A stretch of DNA of 64,000 nt, taken from assembly GCA_900319795.1 (NCBI GenBank), contig ONPU01000012.1, positions 1 through 64,000 on the forward strand, in the 5' to 3' direction. Shown here one piece after another: positions 50,845 through 59,789 of this stretch. Under the pieces are notes generated by a model. The model was not told where the DNA came from. It searched no databases and saw nothing but the letters and a program-made list of their open reading frames with translations. This DNA is from an uncultured Eubacteriales bacterium. GTDB lineage: Bacteria > Bacillota > Clostridia > Lachnospirales > Lachnospiraceae. Position 1 is the first letter of the stretch, and each line of letters opens with the position of its first letter. A program made the position numbers and the translations under genes.

Positions 50845-52329
50845 TCAAGCCCAGGGATTCTCGGACGGATATCTGACGCCTGCCGGCTGGTTGTAGCCGA
50901 TCTCATCCAGCGGAACACCGATGTACTTGAAGGTCTCGAACAGGTACTTGCCCCATTTGCCGAACGCAACGGCGCCGTGATGCGGGAAGCCCTTCTCGAT
51001 GAGAACGTGGCGATAGAAGCGGCCCATTTCCGGGATGGCGAAGACGCCGATGGAGCCGAAGCTCTGTGTCGCAACCGGAAGAACCTCGCCTTCGGCGATG
51101 TAAGCGCGAAGCTTGCCGTCAGCCGTGCTCTGCAGTCTGTAGAATGTGATGTCGCCCGGCACGATGTCGCCTTCGAGCGTTCCGTTCGTCACTTCGATCG
51201 GAAGGCTTCTGGCCATGATCTTCTGATACTTCATCTCGTGGAACGCCAGCTTCTTTGTGCAGGTATTGCCGCAGTGGAAGCCCATGAACGTATCCTTGTG
51301 CGTATAGTTGAATTTGCCCTTGATGTCGGCTTCGTACATTTCCTTCGGGACGGAGTTGTTGATGTCGAGAAGGGTGACGACGTCATCAGAGACGACAGTG
51401 CCGATGAATTCGGAAAGTGTTCCGTAAATATCGACTTCGCAGGAAACCGGTATGCCCTGTCCGGTCAGGCGGCTGTTGACGTAGCACGGAACGAATCCGA
51501 ACATGGTCTGGAATGCCGGCCAGCACTTTGTTGTAAGGGCGATATATTTGCGATAGCCTCTGTGTCCTTCGACCCAGTCCTTCAGAGTCAGCTCATACTG
51601 AGCGAGTTTCGCAAGGATTTCCGGCTTCTTGTTGCCAGAGCCGAGGTCTTCTTCCATGCTCTTGACGACTTCCGGAATTCTCTCGTCGCCTTCATGCTTC
51701 AGGAAGGATTCATAGAGATCCAGTTCGGAGTTCTCTTCGATCTCAACACCGAGGTTGTAGAGCTGCTTGATCGGAGCATTGCAGGCCAGGAAGTTCTGCG
51801 GACGCGGACCGAAGGAAATGATCTTCAGGTTCTGCAGCGCATAGACAGCCTTCGCGACCGGAATGAAGTCATGGATCATATCGGCGCATTCTTCAGCGTC
51901 ACCGACCGGATATTCCGGGATATAAGCCTTGACATTTCTCAGCTGCAGGTTGTAGCTTGCATTCAGCATGCCGCAGTAAGCATCGCCGCGGTCAGAGCAA
52001 AGAACTGCATTGTTCTCTTCCGCTGCCGCCACAAACATCTTCGGGCCGTCAAAGTGCTTTGCAAGAAGAGTCTCGGAAATTTCCGGACCGAAGTTGCCGA
52101 GGAAGACGCACAGAGCGTTGCAGCCCGCTGCCTTGATGTCCTCAAGAGCGTTGACCATATCGATCTCGCTTTCGATGATCGTGATCGGACATTCATAGAT
52201 ATCCGCCGCATCGTATTTCTCGCTGTAGGCCTTCGCAAGGGCAGCTCTTCTCGAAATCGTAAGGGAAGCGGGGAAGCAGTCACGGCTGACGCCGACAATA
52301 CCTATTTTGATGACCGGTGAATTGTTCAT
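50845..52329 (-). CDS. L-fucose/L-arabinose isomerase family protein
   Basis: A 494-residue sugar isomerase-like protein. The N-terminus (IKIGIVGVSRDCFPASLTISRRAALA) and the long alpha/beta body match the FucI/AraA-like superfamily: GCNALCVFLGNFGPE (~70), TTKCWPAFQTMFGFVPCYVNSRL (with active-site Glu region), CEVDIYGTLSEFI and HCGNTCTKKLAFHEMKYQ (metal site). It should interconvert an aldose and a ketose before phosphorylation by the adjacent kinase. The sugar is undecided (xylose, arabinose, lyxose or fucose). It lies between the kinase and DUF4867 genes. Start ATG follows AAAGGAAAAACT. Confidence 0.85.
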   Translation of the reverse strand: MNNSPVIKIGIVGVSRDCFPASLTISRRAALAKAYSEKYDAADIYECPITIIESEIDMVNALEDIKAAGCNALCVFLGNFGPEISETLLAKHFDGPKMFVAAAEENNAVLCSDRGDAYCGMLNASYNLQLRNVKAYIPEYPVGDAEECADMIHDFIPVAKAVYALQNLKIISFGPRPQNFLACNAPIKQLYNLGVEIEENSELDLYESFLKHEGDERIPEVVKSMEEDLGSGNKKPEILAKLAQYELTLKDWVEGHRGYRKYIALTTKCWPAFQTMFGFVPCYVNSRLTGQGIPVSCEVDIYGTLSEFIGTVVSDDVVTLLDINNSVPKEMYEADIKGKFNYTHKDTFMGFHCGNTCTKKLAFHEMKYQKIMARSLPIEVTNGTLEGDIVPGDITFYRLQSTADGKLRAYIAEGEVLPVATQSFGSIGVFAIPEMGRFYRHVLIEKGFPHHGAVAFGKWGKYLFETFKYIGVPLDEIGYNQPAGVRYPSENPWA

Positions 52330-52401
52330 AGTTTTTCCTTTCTTTCTTTTTGAAAATGAAGTATGTAAATTGTTTCCAAATTCCGTTTTAAAAATGTTCC
52401 G

Positions 52402-53874
52402 TCAAAGCTCCGGGAAAACCGCCTCAAGCGCCGGATACAGCTTCACGAAGGTCTTGTACTTCTCTTCGTATCTGGCCGCGATCTCCGGATCGGGTTTCAC
52501 GACATCCGTCACCTTGACCAGCTGCCTGCACGCCGCTTCGACGGATTCGAATTCGCCGCAGCCGACCGCCGCGAGGATCGCGCCGCCGTAGCCCGGTCCC
52601 TGTTCGGTTTCCGGAATCGTCAGCTCGATATTGAGCACGTTAGCTACGATCTTCTTCCAGAGCGGGCTCTTTGCTCCGCCGCCGCAGATAAAGCTGCTCT
52701 TGATATCGATGCCGATGGCCTTCGCCGCTTCGAACGAATCACGTACCGCAAATGCCACACCTTCGAGAACCGCCTGCGTCATGTCTTCGCGTGTCGAATC
52801 CATGGTCATGCCGATGAATGAGGAACGGGCAAGAGGATTGTTGTGGACCGCGCGTTCACCCATCAGATACGGCAGATAATAGACGTGGCTTCTTCCGAGC
52901 ATGTCGTCCGTAATGCCCTTCTGCTCCGCGGGATAGTCCTTGGTGCGGATGATTTCGTCCATCCACCATTTGTTGCAGGATGCCGCCGAGAGCATGCAGC
53001 CCATCAGATGCCAGCCGCCGTCCGCGTGCGCGAACGCGTGCAGCGAATTGTTCGCATCGACTCCGAATTCCTTACTGGAAATGAAGATCGTCCCGCTCGT
53101 CCCGAGCGAAATGTTGCATCCGCCGTCTCCGACCACGCCCGTGCCGACTGCCGCCGCAGCGTTGTCGCCCGCGCCGGCCACGACTTTCACACCGGCCGGA
53201 AGGCCCATCTTTTCGGCCATTTCCGGAAGCAGCGTGCCGACCACTTCATAGCTTTCGTAGAGCTTCGGCATCACGTCTTCGGTAATACCGCAGATCTCAA
53301 GCATCTCTTTGGACCAGCACTTGTTCTTCACGTCCAGAAGGAGCATACCGGAAGCGTCGGAATAGTCCGTGCAGTGAACACCGCTCAGCACATAGTTGAC
53401 ATAATCCTTCGGAAGCATGATCTTCGCGATTTTCGCGAAGAGTTCCGGCTCATTTTTCTTCATCCACAGGATCTTCGGAGCGGTGAAGCCGGCAAATGCC
53501 ACATTTCCCGTATATTCGGAAAGCTTGTCCGTCCCGATCACATTGTTCAGGTACTCGGTCTCGGCCTGCGTTCTGCCGTCATTCCAGAGAATGGCCGGGC
53601 GGAGGACATGATCGTCCGCATCCAGTGCCACAAGGCCGTGCATCTGCCCGCCGGCGCCGATTCCGGCAACCTGCGAAGCGTCAAATCCCGCCGTCAGTTC
53701 CTTCACACCGTCAATCACTGCCGTGATCCAGTCTTCTGCATTCTGCTCCGACCAGCCCGGCTGCGGGAAAAACAGTTCATATTCCTTTGTTGCGATGTTG
53801 AGGATCTCTCCCTTCTCGTTCATGAGAAGCAATTTCACCGCGGAAGTGCCGAGATCAATACCGATATAAAGCAT
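52402..53874 (-). CDS. xylB: FGGY-family sugar kinase, probable xylulokinase
   Basis: A 490-residue ATP-dependent kinase that phosphorylates a ketopentose. The start MLYIGIDLGTSAVKLLL lies 8 bases after GGAGGG and is the FGGY N-terminus. MHGLVALD (~78, substrate site), ILWNDGRT, GDNAAAAVGTG (~240), ICGGGAKSPLWKKIVANVL (~400) and the C-terminal FGGY features are seen. The MHG motif and length (~490) fit xylulokinase best. It lies between the transporter and isomerase genes, with a GC hairpin (53982-54009) upstream. Confidence 0.93.
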   Translation of the reverse strand: MLYIGIDLGTSAVKLLLMNEKGEILNIATKEYELFFPQPGWSEQNAEDWITAVIDGVKELTAGFDASQVAGIGAGGQMHGLVALDADDHVLRPAILWNDGRTQAETEYLNNVIGTDKLSEYTGNVAFAGFTAPKILWMKKNEPELFAKIAKIMLPKDYVNYVLSGVHCTDYSDASGMLLLDVKNKCWSKEMLEICGITEDVMPKLYESYEVVGTLLPEMAEKMGLPAGVKVVAGAGDNAAAAVGTGVVGDGGCNISLGTSGTIFISSKEFGVDANNSLHAFAHADGGWHLMGCMLSAASCNKWWMDEIIRTKDYPAEQKGITDDMLGRSHVYYLPYLMGERAVHNNPLARSSFIGMTMDSTREDMTQAVLEGVAFAVRDSFEAAKAIGIDIKSSFICGGGAKSPLWKKIVANVLNIELTIPETEQGPGYGGAILAAVGCGEFESVEAACRQLVKVTDVVKPDPEIAARYEEKYKTFVKLYPALEAVFPEL

Positions 53875-53981
53875 AAGACTGCCCTCCATGTGGATGATTT
53901 ATTTCCTGAAACTATAATACCTGTTTCCTGTACTTTTGTAAACATCCTTTACAAAAGTTATTTCTAAATTTTTTCTTAAAA

Positions 53982-54010
53982 TGCAGGAGCCCTCTACGGC
54001 CCCTGCATCC
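53982..54010 (-). terminator. Intra-operon hairpin after xylH
   Basis: Stem GCAGGAGCCC / GGCCCCTGC around TCTAC; not followed by a clear T-run on the minus strand, so probably an attenuator or message stabiliser between transporter and kinase genes. Confidence 0.7.
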
Positions 54011-54024
54011 CGTACTTTCACAGA

Positions 54025-55182
54025 TCAGCTCTTGCCGGTCTTATGGTTGGAAACGACGTCGAAGATAACCGCTGCCAGAAGAACCGCGCCCTTGACCACG
54101 TACTGCCACTGATCCGGCAGACCGTAGATGGACATACCCTGGTTGATAACGCCGAGGAGGATCGCGCCGATCATAACGCCCGGAACAGTACCGGAGCCGC
54201 CGTACGCGGAAGCGCCGCCGATGAAGCAGGAAGCGATCGCGTCCATTTCGTAGGACTGGCCCATCGCGCCGTCGACAGAGCCGATACGGGCTGCCATGAG
54301 GAGGCCTGAGAAACCGGCCAGGAAGCTCATGATGAAGTAAGCGCGGAAATATACCTTTCTCGGGTCGATACCGGACAGCTTGGTCGCTTTTTCATTGCCG
54401 CCGACTGCGTAGAAATAACGGCCGACAACCGTTGAAGAAGTGACAAATGCCACAATCAGGACCACCACGAGGATCCACAGAAGCATGACCGGAACACCCT
54501 TGTACCCCATCAGCTTGGAGCTGTACCAGATGATCAGGGCATCGATCACGACCAGCTTGGCGATCATGATCGGGAACGCTTCCACGTCATAGCCGCGCTT
54601 GACCTGACGCGCACGGGAGCTGAACATCAGAACCGCGATGATCACTGCTACCGCAATACCAATTACCAGAGCGGAAACGCAGTGCTTGTTGGCATCGACG
54701 CCCGGGATCTGGATGTAGGATGTGAACAGTGACAGGAAGCCTTTGTTCTGAATGGAAACCGTCTTGGAATCCAGGACGACACGGCCGAGACCTCTCCAGA
54801 GGAACATGCCGGCCAGTGTGCAGATGAACGGCGGGATGTGAACATAACCGACCAGATAGCCCTGCCATACACCGATGATCGCAGCAACAGCGATGGAAGC
54901 CAGAATCGCGACGACCGGATTGCCGCCCTTCGCAAGTGTCTGAGCCGCGATCGCGCCGGAAAGACAGACCGTGGAACCGACGGACAGGTCGACGTTACCG
55001 CCGGTCAGGATGCACAGAAGCATACCGCAGGCCATGACGAGAACGTACGCGTTCTGAAGCAGCAGGTTGGAAATGTTCTGCGCCAGCACCAGACGGCCGC
55101 CCGTCAGAACCGTGAAGAAGATGAAGACCACGACCAGCGCGAGCGTCATCGTATATTTTTTAATGAATTCAGTAACTTTCAT
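54025..55182 (-). CDS. xylH: Sugar ABC transporter permease (XylH/RbsC type)
   Basis: A 385-residue permease of a CUT2 (pentose-type) importer, with about 10 membrane helices. Family features: CGMLLCILTGGNVDLSVGS (~53), GLGRVVLDSK, and near the C-terminus MDAIASCFIGGASAYGGSGTVPGVMIGAILLGVINQGMS. It begins 3 bases after xylG. The length above 350 residues fits XylH/GguB better than RbsC. Works as a dimer with the XylG ATPase in the membrane. Confidence 0.94.
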   Translation of the reverse strand: MKVTEFIKKYTMTLALVVVFIFFTVLTGGRLVLAQNISNLLLQNAYVLVMACGMLLCILTGGNVDLSVGSTVCLSGAIAAQTLAKGGNPVVAILASIAVAAIIGVWQGYLVGYVHIPPFICTLAGMFLWRGLGRVVLDSKTVSIQNKGFLSLFTSYIQIPGVDANKHCVSALVIGIAVAVIIAVLMFSSRARQVKRGYDVEAFPIMIAKLVVIDALIIWYSSKLMGYKGVPVMLLWILVVVLIVAFVTSSTVVGRYFYAVGGNEKATKLSGIDPRKVYFRAYFIMSFLAGFSGLLMAARIGSVDGAMGQSYEMDAIASCFIGGASAYGGSGTVPGVMIGAILLGVINQGMSIYGLPDQWQYVVKGAVLLAAVIFDVVSNHKTGKS

Positions 55183-55185
55183 GCC

Positions 55186-56745
55186 TTATGCCTCCTTAGC
55201 AGCTTTCTGATCATCCGATTTCAGGATCGCAGCCAGGATCTTCTCCTGGGTGGCGTCCTTAGCCATAAACTCCGCGACGATACTTCCCTCGTTCATGACA
55301 TAGATGCGGTCGCACATACCTAAGAGCTCAGGCATTTCCGAGGAAATCATGATGACCGATTTGCCCTGGGCCACCATATCGTTCATGATGCAGTAGATTT
55401 CATATTTCGCGCCGACGTCGATACCACGGGTCGGCTCGTCCAGAATAAGGACGTCGGGATCCGCGAACATCCATTTTGCGAGAAGAACCTTCTGCTGGTT
55501 GCCGCCGGAGAGGTTGCCCGCGTTCTGCTGAACGCTGGGGGTCTTGGTTTTCAGAACGTCCACGTATTCCTGCGCGACGTTGTTCTCCTTTGCCACATCG
55601 ATGATGCCGCGGCTGTCGGAGACTTTGGACATCTTCGCCATGGACGTGTTCCACGCGATCGAAGCGTCAAGCACAAGTCCGTTGACCTTCCGGTCTTCGG
55701 TCACGTACGCCAGTCCGTGTTCAATGGCGTCGTGCTCATTTTTCAAATGAACTTCCTTGCCATTGATGAATTCCTGACCGCTGATATGGCTGCCGTAGCT
55801 CTTGCCGAAGAGCGCCATAGCCATTTCCGTACGTCCTGCGCCCTGCAGGCCCGAGAAGCCGACGATTTCACCCTTCTTTACATGGAAGCTGATATCCTTG
55901 TCGATGCATTTCTCCGTATAGACAGGATGATAAACGGTCCAGTTCCTCGCCTCGAAAGCGATCTCATCCGAAACCGTATGCTGTCTTTCCGGGAAACGGT
56001 TTGTCAGCTCACGCCCGACCATTCCCTTGATGATCCGCTCTTCATCGATGTTGTGATCCGGGTTCGGGATCGTCTCGATGGTGGCGCCGTCACGGAGAAC
56101 CGTGATCTTGTCCGCACAGTACGCGACTTCGTTCAGCTTATGGGTAATGATGATCGAAGTCATGCCCTCTTTCTTGAAGTCGAGAAGCATGTCCAGAAGC
56201 ATTCTGGAATCCTCTTCGTTCAGTGAGGAGGTCGGCTCGTCGAGAATGAGGAGTTTGACGTTCTTCGAAAGAGCCTTCGCGATCTCCACAAGCTGCTGTT
56301 TACCGGTACCGATATCCTTAATCAGCACAGAGGACTTTTCCTTCAGGCCGACGCGCTTCATCTGGGCGGTCGCCTGATGATAGGTTTCATTCCAGTCGAT
56401 CTTGCCGATTTTATTTCTTCTTTCATTTCCGAGGAACATATTTTCCGCGATTGTCAGTTCCGGAATCAGGGCAAGCTCCTGATGGATGATGACAATGCCG
56501 AGTTTCTCGGAATCGTGAATGTTGTTGAATTTGCATTCCTGCCCGTTATAAATAATATCGCCCGTGTACTGGCCGAACGGAATCGTACCGGAAAGCACGT
56601 TCATCAGAGTCGACTTGCCGGCTCCGTTCTCACCGCACAGGGCGTGGATTTCACCCCGCTCCACCTGAAGATTGACGTCATCCAAAGCCTTGACGCCCGG
56701 GTAGAGCTTCGTGATATTCTTCATTTCCAAAATATAGTCAGCCAA
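55186..56745 (-). CDS. xylG: Sugar ABC transporter ATPase (XylG type, two domains)
   Basis: A 519-residue tandem ATPase of a CUT2 importer. Domain 1: Walker A GENGAGKSTLMNVLSG (~38), signature GTGKQQLVEIAKAL, Walker B LLILDEPTSSLNE. Domain 2: degenerate Walker A GLQGAGRTEMAMALFG (~295), signature SGGNQQKVLLAKW, Walker B VLILDEPTRGIDVG. The altered second Walker A is normal for this class. Sits between the binding-protein and permease genes; a GC hairpin (56786-56816) precedes it. Confidence 0.96.
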   Translation of the reverse strand: MADYILEMKNITKLYPGVKALDDVNLQVERGEIHALCGENGAGKSTLMNVLSGTIPFGQYTGDIIYNGQECKFNNIHDSEKLGIVIIHQELALIPELTIAENMFLGNERRNKIGKIDWNETYHQATAQMKRVGLKEKSSVLIKDIGTGKQQLVEIAKALSKNVKLLILDEPTSSLNEEDSRMLLDMLLDFKKEGMTSIIITHKLNEVAYCADKITVLRDGATIETIPNPDHNIDEERIIKGMVGRELTNRFPERQHTVSDEIAFEARNWTVYHPVYTEKCIDKDISFHVKKGEIVGFSGLQGAGRTEMAMALFGKSYGSHISGQEFINGKEVHLKNEHDAIEHGLAYVTEDRKVNGLVLDASIAWNTSMAKMSKVSDSRGIIDVAKENNVAQEYVDVLKTKTPSVQQNAGNLSGGNQQKVLLAKWMFADPDVLILDEPTRGIDVGAKYEIYCIMNDMVAQGKSVIMISSEMPELLGMCDRIYVMNEGSIVAEFMAKDATQEKILAAILKSDDQKAAKEA

Positions 56746-56783
56746 ATGAATACCTCCGCCCGTGTTCCATCCTTAAGTTAGAG

Positions 56784-56818
56784 AGCGGGCGGGGCAAGTT
56801 GTATGCCCCGCCCGCGGA
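56784..56818 (-). terminator. Intra-operon hairpin after xylF
   Basis: An 11-bp GC stem (GCGGGCGGGGC / GCCCCGCCCGC) around AAGTTGTAT. No T-run follows; it lies between the binding-protein and ATPase genes, where such hairpins raise the level of the binding-protein message. Confidence 0.85.
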
Positions 56819-56862
56819 ATTTACTGAACGTTTTACTTTATTGCGCTCAATCCGTCGAGGGA

Positions 56863-58185
56863 TCAGCCGACAGCCTTCGGATAATCACCTTCCATGGTGT
56901 AATAACCTGTGTCAACAAGTTCAGACTGGATGTTGTCCTTTGTGACAACTGTCGGAACCAGCAGATAGGACGGGATGACGCCTGTGCCGTTGTCATAGGA
57001 TTCGGTATCATATGCGCAGTCGAAGTCCCAGCCGGCCTTGTCGATCAGACCCGCATCCGGAGTTTCGCCGTTCAGGATCGCGACGCCGAGGTCCAGAGTC
57101 GCAACAGCTTCGTTCGCAACAGCCTTGTAAACCGTCATGGTCTGCTTGCCGTCAACGATGTTTGCAAGGTTGGCTTCGTCGCCGTCCTGACCTGTGATGA
57201 TGACAGCATTGTCACCGGCATAGTCGGATTCGATCGCCTGTGTGACGCCGAGGGCTGTGGAGTCGTTGGAGCAAAGAGCTACGTCAAGAACTTCACCGTT
57301 GCCATAGTAAGATCCGAGGATGTTCTGCATACGCTCCATAGCGGTCGGTGTATCCCAACCCGGTGTAGCGACCTGTTCAAATGTGGTCTGGCCGGACGGA
57401 ACATTGAGGATGCCCGCGTCGATGTACGGAGAAAGAACATCAAATGCGCCGTTGAAGAAGAATCCGGCATTGTTGTCGGCCGGGTCACCGGCTGTGAATT
57501 CGATGTTGTAGGTCTTGGATGTGTCATCAAGCTTCAGGCCCAGAGTATCAACGACGAATTCGCCCTGAAGTTTACCGACTGTGTAGTTATCGAAAGATAC
57601 ATAGTAGCTGATCGCATCTGTGTTCATGATCAGACGGTCATAGGAAATAACCGGAATATTGTTGTCTTTCGCATCTGCCAGAACCTGTGTCAGGGATTCG
57701 CCGTCGATCGCAGCGATGACCAGCAGGTTGACGTTGTCAGCGATCAGGTTTTCGATATCGGAAACCTGTTTCTTGATATCATTGTCGGAATAGGTCAGCT
57801 CTGTCTCATAGCCTGCAGCCTGGAACTGAGCTTCAAGGAAGGAACCGTCACGATTCCATCTTTCAAGGGACTGTGTCGGCATCGCAATACCAACCTTCTT
57901 GCCGGCAGCGTCAGCAGCCGGAGCTTCTTCAGCAGCAGCCTCTTCTTCAGCCGGAGCAGCTTCTTCTTCAGCCGGAGCTTCCTCTTCGACAGCTTCTTCA
58001 GCCGGTGCAGCTTCTTCTTCAGCCGGAGCTTCCTCTTCGACAGCTTCTTCAGCCGGTGCTTCCTCAGCAGCAGCTTCTTCAGCCGGAGCAGCATCAGTGG
58101 CCGCAGCGTTGGATCCGCCGCAGGCTGCCATGGAGAATGTCATAGCGCCGGCGAGCAACAGTGCCAATAATTTCTTTGCCTTCAT
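56863..58185 (-). CDS. xylF: Sugar-binding lipoprotein (XylF/ChvE type) with a long Glu/Ala linker
   Basis: A 440-residue periplasmic-type binding protein, anchored by lipidation at AACGGS (lipobox MAACG, Cys ~22). The mature fold (about residue 95 on) starts KVGIAMPTQSLERWNRDG and has the pentose-binding features DNDIKKQVSDIENLIADNVNLLVI, PVISYDRLIMNTDAISYYVSFDN and GDPADNNAGFFFNG, as in XylF. Between Cys and the fold lies an unusual ~70-residue linker of Glu, Ala and Pro (EEAPAEEEAAPAEEAV), encoded by direct repeats (period 51). First gene of the operon, under the promoter at 58269-58297. Confidence 0.94.
   Translation of the reverse strand: MKAKKLLALLLAGAMTFSMAACGGSNAAATDAAPAEEAAAEEAPAEEAVEEEAPAEEEAAPAEEAVEEEAPAEEEAAPAEEEAAAEEAPAADAAGKKVGIAMPTQSLERWNRDGSFLEAQFQAAGYETELTYSDNDIKKQVSDIENLIADNVNLLVIAAIDGESLTQVLADAKDNNIPVISYDRLIMNTDAISYYVSFDNYTVGKLQGEFVVDTLGLKLDDTSKTYNIEFTAGDPADNNAGFFFNGAFDVLSPYIDAGILNVPSGQTTFEQVATPGWDTPTAMERMQNILGSYYGNGEVLDVALCSNDSTALGVTQAIESDYAGDNAVIITGQDGDEANLANIVDGKQTMTVYKAVANEAVATLDLGVAILNGETPDAGLIDKAGWDFDCAYDTESYDNGTGVIPSYLLVPTVVTKDNIQSELVDTGYYTMEGDYPKAVG
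57960..58075 (-). repeat. 51-bp direct repeats coding the XylF linker
   Basis: The segment GCCGGAGCTTCCTCTTCGAC occurs at 57971 and again at 58022, with matching sequence for about 45 bases after each; shorter copies of CTTCTTCAGCCGG flank them. The unit encodes a 17-residue Glu/Ala/Pro motif and stays in frame. Confidence 0.85.
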
Positions 58186-58268
58186 GAATGTTTCCTCCTT
58201 TTATGAGTGTTGATGAAACAACTTTAGATTTATAAACTTCCATAAAGAAACTTTACAAATCCTTGCTT

Positions 58269-58297
58269 ATCATAGAAAGAAATAGGGGTGAAGTCAA
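58269..58297 (-). promoter_or_regulatory. xylF operon promoter
   Basis: Minus strand: TTGACT (58292-58297) and TATGAT (58269-58274), 17-base spacer, about 80 bases upstream of xylF. An AACGTT box lies 75-80 bases upstream of the -35 box. Confidence 0.85.
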
Positions 58298-58370
58298 TGA
58301 TTTCCTGTGCAATTTGCGCATTTTCGGATATTTTTAACAAAATTGATTTAGGAAAATTTAACAGTTTTCC

Positions 58371-58383
58371 GTAAACGTTTAAG
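58371..58383. promoter_or_regulatory. AACGTT operator candidate upstream of xylF
   Basis: GTAAACGTTTAAG contains the dyad TAAACGTTTA. It lies in the spacer between the ROK gene and the xylF promoter and has the core of CcpA cre and LacI-family operators. Confidence 0.5.
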
Positions 58384-58417
58384 TATCTCACCCCCGCCGA
58401 AGCATTTTCTGCGGCAA

Positions 58418-59566
58418 TCAGATGCTGTCTATAAATTCCTTTACAAAATGCCACGCCACACCCATCATGCCTGCTCTGGTGGGATATTTCCCAAGCTTGA
58501 TATACTCCGTTCTCTGCTCAAACGGGCTTGCGGACGCGCAGCGCCTGTTCAGTTCCGGGAGGTAGGGAGCCATGTAAGCGGAGACATAGCCGCCCAGGAT
58601 CACGTTGCAGTCGAAGGCCATTCTGAGATTGCCGATGCCGATGGCCAGATAGTCCAGAATTTCATCCCACAGCTTCCGGTACTCTTCATTTCCGTCCTTT
58701 AAGCCTGTGAAGAAGTCTTCCACGCGGATCCCGAGGTCCCGGGTGAAGCGGAAGGCGCTCACATAGGCTTCGAGACAGCCTTTTTTGCCGCAGTTGCACA
58801 TGCGGCCGCCCGGCACGATGCACATATGGCCGAACTCGCCGCTGCGTCTTTCGGAGCCCAGATACGGTTTTCCGTCGATGAAGACAGCCCCGCCGACGCC
58901 ATTTTCAAGAAAGAGATAGACGAAGTCCTCTTCTTTTTCCTCCGGGGTGAGGCCGAGCCATTCGGCGGCGCCGCCGCTGGTCGAGTCATTTTCTATAAAT
59001 GTCCGGAAGGGAATCTGCTCGCGGACGGCGGAGAGGGAGATGTTTTTCATTTTTAAAGTCGGGGAAAGGATGATCGAGTCATTTTCCTGATCGATCACTC
59101 CCGGAAATGTAATTCCCACGCCGAGCACTTTGTGCCTGTCAATATTCCGCTCATTGAGGAACGTGTCCAGCTCCTTTGTGACGCGGCTGCCGATATAGGT
59201 TCCGTCGCCGTGGGAAATGTCGATTTCGGAATAGGCCAGCTCATTCTGGCGGATATCGGTGAGGAGGATCCGGATCTGCGTGGCAGAGACGGCGACACCA
59301 ACGGAATAGCGGATTTTTTCATTGATCGAGTAGCCGACCGCGGGGCGGCCGCCCGTGGATTTCTGCATTTCGCCCGGACGAATCAGGTCCGCTTCGAGAA
59401 GTTCCGCGATGTTCTGATGAACGGTCGGAAGCGAGAATTCCATCGCGTTGGCCAGCTGCTGCTTGCTGACGGGAACGCCGGCTTCGTAAATATACCGGTA
59501 CATGCTGTTCCTGGTCAGTCTTCTGCGTTCGGTAATCGTCGGTTTCAGGTCTTCCATCGCTGTCAT
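58418..59566 (-). CDS. ROK-family transcriptional repressor (XylR type)
   Basis: A 382-residue regulator. The N-terminal winged helix (~12-75) reads SKQQLANAMEFSLPTVHQNIAELLEADLI. The sugar-kinase-like ROK domain follows, with GVGITFPGVID (~145), ENDSTSGGAAEWLG, FLENGVGGAVFIDG and the zinc-binding CNCGKKGCLEAYVS (~265). XylR of Gram-positives has this design and releases DNA on binding xylose. The start MTAMEDLKPT follows GAGGGAAGAACC. It lies upstream of the xylF operon on the same strand, with its own promoter. Confidence 0.93.
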   Translation of the reverse strand: MTAMEDLKPTITERRRLTRNSMYRYIYEAGVPVSKQQLANAMEFSLPTVHQNIAELLEADLIRPGEMQKSTGGRPAVGYSINEKIRYSVGVAVSATQIRILLTDIRQNELAYSEIDISHGDGTYIGSRVTKELDTFLNERNIDRHKVLGVGITFPGVIDQENDSIILSPTLKMKNISLSAVREQIPFRTFIENDSTSGGAAEWLGLTPEEKEEDFVYLFLENGVGGAVFIDGKPYLGSERRSGEFGHMCIVPGGRMCNCGKKGCLEAYVSAFRFTRDLGIRVEDFFTGLKDGNEEYRKLWDEILDYLAIGIGNLRMAFDCNVILGGYVSAYMAPYLPELNRRCASASPFEQRTEYIKLGKYPTRAGMMGVAWHFVKEFIDSI

Positions 59567-59690
59567 GGTTCTTCCCTCATTTTAATACAGTCTGATGTAC
59601 AGTCCGAAATGTTACGCTCTGTTTTCCGCTTCAAAACAGCCGCGCCATCGTAATACCGGGACTTTTATAAATGTCCCTTACATAATTGTA

Positions 59691-59719
59691 ACTATAGTAT
59701 TCCGACAGGCCCTTGTCAA
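59691..59719 (-). promoter_or_regulatory. Promoter of the ROK regulator gene
   Basis: Minus strand: TTGACA (59714-59719) and TATAGT (59691-59696), 17-base spacer. An AACGTT palindrome lies about 50 bases upstream. Confidence 0.85.
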
Positions 59720-59737
59720 ATCGTCCTTTGCGTAAAA

Positions 59738-59768
59738 AAAGAAAACCGGCGCACTTTGCACCGGTTTT
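59738..59768 (-). terminator. Terminator of map
   Basis: Stem AAAACCGGTGCA / TGC-CCGGTTTT (one mismatch) followed on the minus strand by CTTTTTTT; about 22 bases beyond the map stop. Confidence 0.9.
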
Positions 59769-59782
59769 CGAAAACGTTTTCG
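59769..59782. promoter_or_regulatory. Perfect AACGTT palindrome upstream of the ROK gene
   Basis: CGAAAACGTTTTCG is a perfect 14-bp dyad between the map terminator and the map stop codon, upstream of the ROK promoter. It resembles CcpA cre/LacI-type operators. Confidence 0.55.
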
Positions 59783-59789
59783 CAACCTC

